Shown here one piece after another: positions 19,344 to 30,683 of a stretch of DNA of 64,000 bases. Where the stretch lies: positions 682,001 to 746,000 of the forward strand of contig LUGG01000003.1 in assembly GCA_001683735.1 (NCBI GenBank), written 5' to 3'. The notes beneath the pieces are model-generated. The model was not told the DNA's origin and did not search any database. It saw nothing but the letters and a program-made list of their open reading frames with translations. The position numbers and the translations under genes were made by a program. Within the stretch, counting starts at the first letter, position 1. Every line of letters begins with the position of its first letter. The DNA comes from Grifola frondosa (lineage: Eukaryota > Basidiomycota > Agaricomycetes > Polyporales > Grifolaceae).

Positions 19344-21996
19344 TCATTTCGACTTCTTCTGTCCATACCTTCTCCGTCTCGCTTCTTTGCCTCCACCTAT
19401 GTTCTGTTTCGACTTCTCCTGCGCAGATCTTCGTCGTTTCGGCTCTTCCCGTCCACCTTGGTTGGGTTGTGGGCGTTTCACCGTTGAGATCCGAGAGATC
19501 GTCTCCGGTATGGGAACAAAAATCCTCTGAGCCACAGGGCGGAGCACGTCAGGGTTGAGTTTGACGTCCTCGCTTTTCAAAAGATACTCGAAAATGAGGC
19601 GCTGCGTCGCCTCGTGCAAATGGTCTTCTGGGACAGCTTGGTCCTCCAACAAAGCATATTCAGATCGAACTTGCCTGGCCAAATCGCACAGAAGAGGTGC
19701 TAGTGACTGCATTTCCGGCAGGAGGATGTCCTCCCAATCCGGCAGGACAAAAGTAAGTAAAGTCACGAGAGTCACTCTTAGCCATTGCGTCAATCTCGTG
19801 GTCTTGCAGCGCATTCCATGCTTTTAAGAGATCACGACTAGGTTCTTCTTCTACAGGAACATCTTGTGGCTGAGCGCGCAAAATGACCGAGATCAGAGTC
19901 CAGAATATAGACTCGGCATCGTGTTCCATCCGATGGCGGAACTTGATCCATTCCCGGGCCTTGTAGAGCGTGGAGGTATCTGTTGGCGCTGGGGAACCAT
20001 GGCACCAGCCCGGGATGTTGTCATCGTATTGGCGACGCTCGGGATAAAATTTGAAGTAAATCTGTGCTGCTTTCTCGAAGAGCTCGGGCATAGGAGAGAA
20101 CGAAAGAGCATCTTGCTGCCGGTTCCAGATCGCACCAGCAGAGACTGAACGTGCAATGTAAACAGGCGTACCCTAAATATAAAACGATGTTGGAAGAACA
20201 AGCATCAAATATCATGAACACGTACTATTCGACATGTTAGTTCGTCGTTGTCTATCTGAGACTGTTCACTATTGAGAAGTTTCGCGGCATTATCGAGGTC
20301 GATCATAAGACAACGGGAATGGTCTGCCTGCGCTGAATTCTTGCTGTACACCACAATATCTTAACAAAATCGAAACGAGGTCCCGAATGAAACCTGCTCA
20401 CCTAGCAACACCTAGGAGGTCATCGATGAACTTCGGAGGATTTTCCATAATGCACTTGCCCTGGATTTCACGGTGTTCTGGATACATCAAAATGTTGTGC
20501 AAGCTCATGTCTCGGTGGAGCACGCCGCGTTTCATTGCGACGTTACGATGAACTGGGGGAACACATTATGAGTGGCTGTCAAGGGACCACAAGCCGACAG
20601 AGAATACGCACCTTCCAATATATCATATATCGCCTTCAACAGATCGTGCACACTTTTGGCCGCGCCGGAGACTCTCTCCTCTGCTGCCCATCACCAGACG
20701 TCGCTTCTCGTCCGATGTATGACCGTAAGCTCCTCGTCCTTCTTGGCCCGCCGCGCCGTAGCAATAGGCTTCGGCGTGGAAAAGAGTCTGCGCGTCTTCT
20801 TGAGCTGACGTTGGACACCTTCTTGGAATTGTTCTCGAGCGCATTGTTGACATCGTTGCTTGGGATCGTCACCGTCTCGATGAAATGAGACGGACAACTC
20901 CTGGAAACAATCCTTCACTGTGAACACCTTCGATCAGTTTGTCCTCTTCATACCGATGCTTATCGTCCCGGTAGTACTCCTTGATGATCGCGAACTCCTC
21001 CACGCTCTTCGGTGTCTCGAACACCGTCGTCCGCCTTCCAAAGCATGTCCCACGTACTTGATATACAGTGCTCATATATGTGGCCGCCAGATGTAAATAG
21101 TCCATTCTGGAGGGGCTAATGGATCGCCGCCTGCTCCTTCCATGTCGATAGATAAGTCGTGCAAGACGTGGTCATCGGGTGGACAGTATAGAGAGTAGAG
21201 GTAGCAAGCGAGCAACGTGAGATCGCTCCACAGAGTGCGCGCAGACGCCACGTTTCCGGATGGGTCAGACCATACAACTTGATAGTACTGAGATTTGCGG
21301 TAAGAACATACACCCCGGGATGATCTGGACGCGCCTGAAGGTGCTGCCAGGCGTAGCCCGCAACCTGGGCCCCGCCACCCTCAGTGGTCAGTTTCACCTC
21401 CACTAATGTCTGTGTTAGATGATGTGGAACGGATTTGTGATCTTCCCGGTCCTTATCTCGAGTGGCGAGCGGATAGTGCTGCTTCGGCCCATAACACCAA
21501 TGAGATCGGGCTGGCCGCGAATCTCGGGACCTGAGAATGTTGGAGCGGATTGTGATGATGGTCGATGAAGACGATCGCCTTGGTGTGGTAACAGGAGATG
21601 CCCGCGCACTCGATGTATTCTAAAACCTACAATGAGTACCATGATCCGAAGTGATATGCCACAATATGTACCGAAAACACGTTCGCTGATACAGCTTAGG
21701 AGCGAGCATAGATGTCCGTAGATCTTCGTTTTCACGGTGTCTCCATCTCTGATTGCCTTCGTATATCTTTTATCGAACCTGGGCGAGAACCAGGAGCAAT
21801 CTGAAGGGACTTGCGATAGGTGATTTTCTAGGAAGTACTCATCTATACTTATCTCGGAGAATTCTTCCGAGACTTGTACGTCTTCGAGTTGAGAAGAGAT
21901 GCCATGTACTTCGAAAGGGGGCTTCACGGAAGCCCTGACAGGAGAGAATATTTGATGCGACGTAGAGTACGGATTTCTCGTGTTGCTTTCTTCCAT
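19344..21996 (-). pseudogene. FunK1 fungal-type protein kinase, K1, frame-broken
   Basis: First of five FunK1-family kinases. Alignment to the intact copy at 27469-30338 places the start at 21996 (MEESNTRN) rather than at the upstream ATG at 22140, which falls in promoter-homologous sequence. Recognisable parts are FLENHLSQVPSDCSW, AWQHLQARPDHPGVY, EFAIIKEYYRDDKHRYEEDK, HSEGLFPGVVRLIS, the HRD-type exon near 20440-20540 and a C-terminal half starting MPELFEKAA (20091). At least four single-base losses break the frame (in the FIDHHHN exon near 21535, then near 21305, 21040 and 19740). It ends in a Lys/Arg-rich tail. Its fourth intron is almost identical to that of K3. Confidence 0.8.
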
Positions 21997-22675
21997 CTCA
22001 ACGTTGAGACTCGATTTGAATGGTGTCGTTTGTCCAGAAATCAGGGACGTAGCAGAATGAGAAAGCGAGGGAAGACTTAAGGATTGGGCTATGTGAGCAG
22101 CAAACGCGTCGTTATGGACCGATGGTTTATTCCATGGCACGGGACCAAAGGGGCACGCGCAGAGTCACATTTGTGACAACACGCGTCTGTTCATTCCTCA
22201 CTGGTCAGAGTCTCGGTACGAATTCTTCTCCCTACTCAACTGTGCTTGTGTTTTTGGAAAATCCCATCAGCCGGTTGATTCAGTAGCTCATGCATTTACT
22301 GATCCCGCCCACTTCGGTCCCAACTTCCTGCCAGATATGTAAAAATTTCAGCTCCTCAGCTTCACCTTGACGGTCTTCCAGGGAATCGATACCTAATCAA
22401 CTTCTCCCCGCTACCGTGCTCTATGTTGCATACTACATCAAGGGACTCGGATGTGAGGCAGCTGAAAACCTTATGTTTTTCACACGGAATAAATTCCGCT
22501 GTTGGCCGAACCTAAAATCTTTATTTAGTTTGGTGCGTACTGGTCGACTCGCGAAGAAATGGACCTATTTTCCCACATCTGCACTTGCCTCCAATGTGGC
22601 TGACGGAATCATACCCAACGTTCCCCATACAAACTGTGACATCGTCGGTTCCTCAAGAGGGCTCTGATCTCAAGC
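21997..22675. promoter_or_regulatory. FunK1 K1 upstream region with palindrome
   Basis: Contains the perfect inverted repeat GTCACA-TT-TGTGAC at 22164-22177. The following bases (TCTGCGCGTGCCC on the minus strand) recur upstream of K2 and K3. The rest, towards the plus-strand GMC gene, shows no recognised feature. Confidence 0.55.
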
Positions 22676-24701
22676 ACGTTATAAGCTACGATTATATAGT
22701 TGTGGGCGGTAAGGACACGATGTCGTTGTTGCCGTCCATTTCGTACTGAATGCAATTGTTAATAAGGTGGAACTGCCGGTTGTGTTTTAGCAAGTCGTCT
22801 CAGTGAGAGGTCTGGAACAACCGTTCTACTCGTTGAGCGCGGAGAAGTCGTGGACTCATGGCTCTCCAGAGTGCCTCTCTTATCCATCTATCACCGTTCG
22901 CGCGCTGCATCCTCGCCCGCGTACATCTGGAAGCGTACTCTACTTGATTCTCGGAGCCAGCCTGGAACCGTGAACCTTGTCAGCGGAAAGGTGCTAGGCG
23001 GTACCTCACTCGAAAATCAACGGAAATGTGTACACTCGACCCATCCCTGGTGAATTCAATGCTTGGGCCCAGGCTGGCCGTCGTGGCTGGAGCTGGGAAG
23101 ATGTCTTACCATACTTCATCAAATCTGAGCGTTCCCTTACGCATGGTGACCGTCTTCACCGTGGAAGCACCGGTAGGTGGCTCGCAGTCTTCCGCAGAAC
23201 TTGTCTGTACAGATGGACATATTAACTGATTATGCGACTTCGGATGCAGGTCCATGGCAAAACCAACGACACAATGAAACACAATTTCAAAGTATTGCAC
23301 AGTGCGTATTTATTTTACTACGTTTGTTTCGACGCTCATGAGAAAATGATCCCAGAGTTCTGAAAGCGTGTACTGCAATCGGCATCCCATACCTAACAGA
23401 ACCCAATGTGCCTGATGCGCCTGCGATTAGTGCGATGCATATCGATGTGACTGTCGACGGTGCCGGTCGCAGAGACTCGACGTTCGATGCCTTTCTTCCC
23501 CAGCACATCGCGAAGGCTCGCAATTCTTGGCTGAAGGTCTGCACGGGTGCTGTCGTCCGGTCCGTGCAAATTGAGAAAAATCAAGATGGTCTTCACGCCG
23601 CTGGGATTTGGGTTGAGGACGAATCTAAAGCTGACAATAAGACCTACTATGCACAAGCACGCCGCGAGGTCATCCTATGCTCTGGCTCCTTTGGATCACC
23701 TCAGTTGTTGCTCCTTAGGTGCGTTCCTCATGTAAAATTGGCATTGTGCTTCTCCATAACGATGGTGAAAGTGGAATAGGTCCTGCTCACCATTTGCGCG
23801 AACAACAAATCCGTATTTTGAAAGATCTTTCTGGTGTGGGCGAGCACCTGGTGAGTCTTATGTAACATCGTCAAAACTGTCTCCAACGTAATGTGAATGT
23901 CCAGCAGGACCACTTTGGTTGTACCGTCGCATGGCGTTGCCCGAAACAAGACAGCATTCGTATTATTGAAGACAACGTCTTCGTAGCCATCCGCGAGCTG
24001 TTCAAGTATCTAGTCCGTGGAGAAGGTCTTTTCCTCTCTCCGCTACCGGAAGCCATTATATTCGCATCTTCGCGTCTTCTCGACGAGGATGGCTGCACAG
24101 TTATCCAAGATCCGGCCGACCTTGACCCATACAACCCGCGCAATATCCCTGACATCGAAATAATGCCTATTCCTCACAATGCATCACACTTCGAGCTTGA
24201 CTGGGGGAACGACGGCATGTTCTCGATGCTAGTCGTGCTACTGCGTCCTAAATCAAAGGGTACAGTGCGGCTTCACTCTAACGATCCGCGCGTGCGCCCC
24301 GATTGCGACCTCGCATTTCTCGAGGACCCGGATGACATACGAGTTATGCGTGCAGGGGTAAACTCGCGTTGCGGCTCGCTGGGAAAATGCGTGAGCTGGG
24401 GTATCCACTCCGCGACGTGCTTGTGCCGGAAAGCCAGGATGACGCTGCGCTGGACGCATTCATCCGAGAGGGCGGTATGACAACTTTCCATTACTCGTCA
24501 ACGTGTCGTATGGCACCCGAGAGAGAGGGCGGGGTTGTAGATGACGAGTTGCGCGTGCATGGAGTGCATGGGCTGAGAGTCGCTGACTCGAGTATTTTTC
24601 CGACAGTCCCAGCGACACATATTCAGTCACCCACCGTGATGGTCGCCGAGAAATGTGCAGATCTGTTATTAACCTCCCTACCGATTCAGTTCCTGAGTTA
24701 G
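22676..24701 (+). pseudogene. GMC oxidoreductase (aryl-alcohol/choline oxidase-like), frame-broken
   Basis: FAD-dependent glucose-methanol-choline oxidoreductase. The N-terminal SYDYIVVGG joins GTAGCVLASRLSER across an intron, giving the FAD-binding GGGTAG. Next are TTVLLVERGE, GKVLGGTS, FNAWAQAGRRGWSWEDVLPYF, SFGSPQLLLLR, HFELDWGNDGMFS, GTVRLHSNDPRVRPDCD and FHYSSTCRMAPE. The C-terminal RVADSSIFPTVPATHIQSP carries the second active-site His. A four-base insertion near 23006-23010, inside the conserved GGTS-x-ING motif, and a one-base loss near 24358 break the frame. No signal peptide is evident. Introns are small. Either a recent pseudogene or a gene with sequence errors. Confidence 0.82.
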
Positions 24702-27290
24702 ATCCACGGACTCCATCTATGCATTTGTGGGTATGAGCACCGATACTATTATGGATGCATCTGGATAGGACGGTATATAGTAGGGTGGTACTATATAATA
24801 TTGACCGCTCTATATATCATCCTGTAGATTCAAATAAACGGATGCATCCGTTGAGCTGAAACTCTACCAAGATATCAATATTATTCACAGCAGCTTTTGA
24901 AATACTCCAAACTAGTAATTATCACAATGCATACAGTACCATTCGCAAACTAACATCATCGCAATGTATCAGAACTTGTGCACGTAGACACGGCTGCAGG
25001 AGAAATATTGTCAAGTGAAAGGTCACCTGGCAAGAGATGCAAACTCAGGGATGTATAAGAGATTAACCGTGGAATATAAGCTAGCAGAAGCGAGTCAACG
25101 GTACTCGGCAGAACAGGAAGTTGCAGAGAGCGCAGTCCGAGTGAACCGCGACACAAATACATCGAGAGGGAAGGTGCACACGAGTTGCTCAGAGAAAGAA
25201 TAAAGCATGCCCTGGAGTTGCTCGCCATTGGAAAGAACCCAATTAGCAGATGCATTAGTGAGCAGGTGAGGTCCATGAAGTGCACCATGCTAGCCAATAT
25301 TGCGCGCTGAAGGTCGACATAGAAGCTCCCAAGATGAAAATTTCATGCTGCTTTTTTCATACCTGTGTTGTTGATGGCGCTTGGAGAAATATCTGAGACT
25401 CAGCAAATCAAAGGCTTTTAGAAAGGAGAGCTAATTACTTGAGTGCATAAGTTGAAGTTTGAATTGAAGCGGAGGCAATCTGGAATCTGCAGAAGAATAG
25501 AGATCGTCCCCGATCTGATCATTGCACAAATTTAGTTCCGAACATAAAGTAGCCATGTACAGGACTTCTAGGGCTCGCCCACATTATATCGTACATGTGT
25601 CTACCCGCACCGCGCCCCATTCTACCCCCACAGCGCTTTCACATCGACTTCCCGCGGTGCGTGTTCTCCTCATGTCCCTCTGCATGCCCGTCATCGTCCG
25701 GGGGAAGTGCGACCGGCCCAGGATGTTGACATCCCCGGAGGGGCATCCACAGTACAGATACAACAAGCGCGAGGGGATGTAAGATGGTGAACAGCACGAC
25801 AGTGAACCAAACGGCGCATTGAAAGAACCATCAGAGAGTGTATCGCCAACAGGATTGTAGGGCATTTACGAAGACAGGGAACGGCTTCGGATGCAGGCTC
25901 CACATGCTCACGCATATCCAGCTCGCTGCGACACACCATATGATGTCTCGCCGAAGCACAATGACCAATAGACCTGCAAGAATGATAAGATGAATACCGG
26001 TTGCAAGTAGTCTGGGAGGACACACCGAGAAGGATCACGCCGAACATCACGCCGAACCCGGCCCTCTGCCCGCGCGCATAATGCTGTGGCTCACCCGGAG
26101 ACCACGTGAGATCAAGTATGATACTGTAAATGTACGAGGCTGGTTAGAATGACATACAGGTCGGAAAGTAGAAGGCAAAAAATGCACAAGAGACTGTAAG
26201 GGAACACTCCTAAGGCCAAAGAAGAATGCGCGCATTGGCGTACGTATGAGTGCAATGTTGAATGGGCTGTAAAAGTTGCTATGTGCCAATTTCTCCTTAA
26301 TCGCAAAGATAGAGAGATATAGTGATACAATCGCTTACCGGGCACTCGTTGGCAGATGATAGACAAGTAGAACAATATTTGCGTACAGCAGAGAGTACAA
26401 GGAGGATACCAAGGACTGTGGAGACAAGAAACACTTGAAGAACCTGTTGAGCACAGCAGCGCATGTTAGGTGTAGAGCCAGAATTAAATTTAATTGGAAC
26501 TTGCCCATGCAATTGTCCAGGAAGAACCGACCGGCGACGCCGCCTCACCACACAGTACTATCAGCAAACACTGCTGAAAACAGAATCTCGTCAAGAAAGA
26601 CAACAACTGCAAAGGAGTGACGAGCTTATCCGAAAAAAGGTAGACAGAGTGTCCGGGCACATTGCGATGGACATGGTCGCGATGCCATCGCAACACGAGG
26701 AATCTGAAGTGGCCTCCTTTGTGTTTGGTGCGGTATGTGAGAAGTATAATGGAATTAAGGACACCCTCCGTGTACATGTCCTCATGTGGCGCTGCATGCG
26801 GGGCTAATTTGGAGGGCCGAGTATCAGCATGGTACGGCGCGGGCAGGAAAAGGGAATCTATCCATGATGTTCCATCAGATTCTGATGGTACTAGTATTGT
26901 CTCATCATATTGTCCACGTTGGCTCGCATGACGCATCTAAGTCCCAATCATTCACGAAGATATATTTGCTCGCATGGCACTGCAACGTAGCAAAGTGATG
27001 CCGTGATTTTTGAATGACCGATGTCTAAGTAGTAAAAGATTCACACCGGCGTATTGACGTTCTGTTGCTGCGTCACCCAAGGGTCGAACAAATAACTCCA
27101 GTAACTTTTCAGCGGACTTGGAGCCTGATCAAGATCAAGGAAAGCAAGTTGGCAACCCACTAATCAAGAATTATCAAACATTCCATATCAATCCATACCA
27201 ATCACGGTTTAGGTGCGGAAAGATTATTGCGCCGAGAGTAGCGTATCTACGGGAGAAGTATTTGCAACTGGAGTAGTAACGGACGCGGGT
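24702..27290. other. Mostly noncoding stretch with possible small mobile element and unresolved membrane-protein frames
   Basis: No gene could be modelled. Near 24774-24852 there are tandem palindromes (listed separately). Minus-strand frames between about 25690 and 26550 encode hydrophobic segments (for example LVSTVLGILLVLS and ILAGLLVIVLRRDIIW) divided by plausible splice sites. They could be a degraded or multi-exon membrane protein, but I cannot assign a family or a start codon. Confidence 0.4.
24774..24852. repeat. Palindrome cluster, possible MITE remnant
   Basis: The 9-base inverted repeat TATATAGTA / TACTATATA with a 6-base loop is at 24774-24797. The perfect 16-base palindrome AACGGATGCATCCGTT is at 24837-24852, and a partial copy (GGATGCATC) lies at 24753-24761. 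The AT-rich interior and palindromic ends are in keeping with a small non-autonomous element, but no target-site duplication was confirmed. Confidence 0.35.
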
Positions 27291-27291
27291 T

Positions 27292-27305
27292 GTCACAGGC
27301 GTGAC
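27292..27305 (+). promoter_or_regulatory. Inverted repeat upstream of FunK1 K2
   Basis: GTCAC-AGGC-GTGAC, followed by TTTGCGC. It aligns with perfect palindromes upstream of K1 (22164-22177) and K3 (30489-30502). It lies about 165 bases before the K2 start codon. Confidence 0.5.
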
Positions 27306-27468
27306 TTTGCGCTCGGCCGCTGCAGTGGCGCAGAATGAACCGTAACAACGTGCTCGCTTAGCCTAATCCTTAGGTTCTCCTCTTCGCTTTCTCGTTCTGT
27401 TGCATTCCGCATTTCTGGCCAAGCGACTTAATCGATCGTACCTCAACGCGAAGATATAAGAAAGCAAT

Positions 27469-30338
27469 ATGGGATATCCATACGCAAGCTCGCGCTGCAC
27501 AGTGATTGGCACCATGTCCCGTCGAACCTTTTCTCCTGTCAGGGCTCCCATGAACCCTCCCAGGATACAAGGCGACGTACAGAGTCCTCCTGTTGCTGCT
27601 GCAGATGCTCTCAGTACGTTCCGCGATAGCGTCTCTTCACCACAGAAACCTAATGCGAATCGCATCTTCTCTCAACGCGAAGACGTACAAGCCTCCGAAG
27701 AGTCCTCCAAGACGAATATAGATGAACACTTCCTAGAAAATCACCTTTCGCGAGTTCCTTCAGATTGCTCGTGGTCCTTGCCTAGCTCCGATAACAAATA
27801 CACCAAGGCAATTAAAAAGGGAGGCACCGTGGAAGCCAAGATCTACGGACCTCTATGCTCGCTCTTAAGCTGTATCAGCGAACGCATCTTCGGTATGTAT
27901 TGCTGTGTATTAAGTGCGTTGGGTAATGGTACTAACGTGGGCTTTAGGATACATCAAGTACACAAGCATCTCCTGTTACCACCCCAATGCGATCGTCTTC
28001 ATCGACCATCATCACAATGCGCTCCAACATTTTCCTAAACCCGAGGTTCGCGACAAGCCCGATCTCATTGGCGTCTATGAGCCGACACAACAGTATTCGC
28101 TTGCTGCTCCACACAACGGCCGGATGGATTACAAGTCCGTCCCATACCATTTAACGCAAACGCTAGTGGAGGCAAAGCCGACCACTGAGGACGGCAGGGC
28201 TCAGGCCGCGAGCTACGCTTGGCAGCATCTTCAGGCACGTCCGGATCATCCAGGCGTGTACGTTCTTACCGCGAAACCCCAGTATTATCAAGTCGTGTGG
28301 TCTGACCCATCTGGAACTGTTGCCTCTGCGCGAACTCCGTGGAACAACCTCAGGTTGCTTGCTTGCTATATCTACTCCCTATACTGTCCACCCGATGACC
28401 ACGTCTTGCATGACTTGTCTATCGACGTGGAAGGAGCAGGCGGCGATCCGTTTGCTGCTCCAGAATGGACTATTACATCCGGCGGCCACATATACGAGCA
28501 CTGTCACATCAAGTTTGTGGGACAGGCCTGGGGAAGGCGGACGACGGTGTTCGAGACGCCGAAGAGCATGGAGGAGTTCGCGATTATCAAGGAGTACTAT
28601 CGGGACGATAAGCGTCGGTACGAGGAGGATAAGTTAATTGAGGAGATTCACAGTGAAGGGTTGTTTCCGGGAGTTGTCCGCCTTATTTCTACCGAGACGG
28701 TGACGATCCAGAGCGACGATTCCCAGAATACGCTCGAGAAGAACTCCAAGAAGGCATCCAACAGTAGCTCTAGGAAGGCGTGCAGAGTCTCTTCCGTGCC
28801 AAAGCCTATTGCTACGGCGCGGCAGGTCTCGAAGGAGATCGTTACGGCCAGAGGAAAGAAGGACGAGGAGCGTACGGTTGTACATCGGACGAAGCGACGT
28901 CTGGTAATGGGCAGCAGAGGAGAGAGTCTTCTGCGCGCCAAAAGCGTGCATGATCTGTTGAAGGCGATATATGACATATTGGAAGGTGCGCCGTCTCGCT
29001 CAATTTATGGCCGCTTGCTAGATGCTCATTATCTGTTCTCCCAGTCCACCGTAACGTCGCGATGAAACGTGATGTGCTTCACCGAGACATGAGCCTGCAC
29101 AACATTCTGATGTATCCGGAACACCGCGAAATCCAGGGCAAGTGCATTATGGGAAATCCTCCGAAGTTCATCGATGACCTCCTAGGTGTTGCTTGGTGAG
29201 CAGGTTTCATTCGGGACCTCGTTTCGATTTTGTTAAGATATTGTGGTGTACAGCAAGAATCCAGCACAGGCAGACCATGCACGTTGTCTTATGATTGACC
29301 TCGATAACGCTGCAAAACTTCTCAAGAAGAGCGAACAGCCTGAGACGGAACATGAACTAGCATGCCGAACAGTACGTAGTCACGATATTCAACATTTACC
29401 TTGAAATGCTCATCTCTATCTAGGGCACCCCTGTTTATATCGCACGTTCTGTCTCTGCTGGTGCGATCTGGAACCTGGAAGAATATGCTCTTTCGTTCTC
29501 TCCTATGCCGGAGCTCTCCAAGGAAGCAGCAAAGGTTTACTTCAAATCTCGCTCCGAACGTCACCAATATGACGACAATACCCCGGGCTGGTGTCATGGT
29601 TCCCCAGTGCCAACAGATATTTCCGAAATGTGCAAGGCCCGGGAATGGATCAAGTTCCGCCATCGGATGGAACACGATGCCGAGTCTATATTCTGGACTC
29701 TGATCTCGGTCATTTTGCGCGCTCAGCCACAAGATGTTCCTGTAGAAGAAGAACCTAGCCGTGTTCTCTTAAAAGCATGGAACGCGCTGCAAAACCACGA
29801 GATTGATGCAATGGCTGAGAGCGACTCTCGTGACTATTTGCTCCTTTTTATGCCAGCGAATTGGGAGCACGCCCTACTGCCGGAAATGCGGTCACTAGGA
29901 CGTCTCTTGTACAATTTGGCCAGGCAAGTTCGGTCTGAATATGCTTTGTTGAAGGATCAAGCTGTCCCAGAAGATCATTTGCACGAGGCAATGCAGCGTC
30001 TTATCTTCGAGTACCTGTGGGAAAGCGAGGACATCGATCTCAACCCTGATGTGCTCCGTCCTGTAGGGAAGGGGGACCAACCAGGGAAGATCCCTCGGAT
30101 TTCAACGGCGAAACGCTCCCAACCCGACCAAGGTGGGCGGGAGGAGCCGAAACGACGAAGATCTGGGCAGGAGAAGTCGAAAAGGAATGTAGGCGGGGGA
30201 GAACAATCGACACGAAGAAGGACCGAACAGAAGAAGTCGCAACGAAGCACGGCGCAGACGGAATCGAAACAACAAAGAGTCGGGCGAGAGTCGCTGAAAC
30301 GACAGAGGTCTGCTCATCAGAAACCTGGGACCAGATAG
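27469..30338 (+). CDS. FunK1 fungal-type protein kinase, K2 (intact)
   Basis: Lineage-expanded fungal kinase of the FunK1 family. Exons 27469-27892, 27948-28985, 29045-29195, 29254-29371 and 29424-30338 join in frame to 881 residues. Landmarks are FLENHLSRVPSDCSW, VFIDHHHNALQHF, AWQHLQARPDHPGVYVL, RRTTVFETPKS, EFAIIKEYYRD, RLVMGSRGESL, the catalytic loop DVLHRDMSLHNILMYP (exon 3), CLMIDLDNAAK in place of a DFG motif (exon 4), GTPVYIARS, and EHDAESIFWTLISVIL in the C-lobe. The C-terminus (from about residue 770) is a highly basic Lys/Arg/Gln tail. An alternative ATG lies at 27514. Its relation to copies K1 and K3 suggests duplication of a whole promoter-gene unit. Confidence 0.88.
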
Positions 30339-30488
30339 TAGGTCTCTTGCTTTCAGTTCACTTCCTACGTATCCGGACGACGTGCTCTATTTCTGCTATA
30401 CCTTTCCATCAGCATACAATCTGGCTCGGACTTGTAATTACAGTAGTTCATTGAACTTGCTTCTCGCGAGAAGTAACGAACGCGTATT

Positions 30489-30502
30489 GTCACAAGTGTG
30501 AC
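30489..30502 (+). promoter_or_regulatory. Palindrome upstream of FunK1 K3
   Basis: Perfect inverted repeat GTCACA-AG-TGTGAC followed by TTTGCGCGTGCCC. It is the same module as upstream of K1 and, in weaker form, K2. Confidence 0.55.
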
Positions 30503-30683
30503 TTTGCGCGTGCCCATCTGGTCTCGTGGCGCGGAACGAACCATGTCTTGAACGCGCTCGCCGCTCACTTAGCCCAATCCTTAGGTTCTTCCTATCGTTT
30601 TCTCATTCTGTTGCGCGTGGAGCGATCTTACGTTTCTCGCTTGCTTCCTCTACTCTCTATACTGCCCACCCGAGGGCCACGTC

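Noticed and set aside
22078..22140. ATG at 22140 as the start of FunK1 K1
   Set aside because: This segment aligns with noncoding promoter sequence upstream of K2; the homologous coding start is near 21996.
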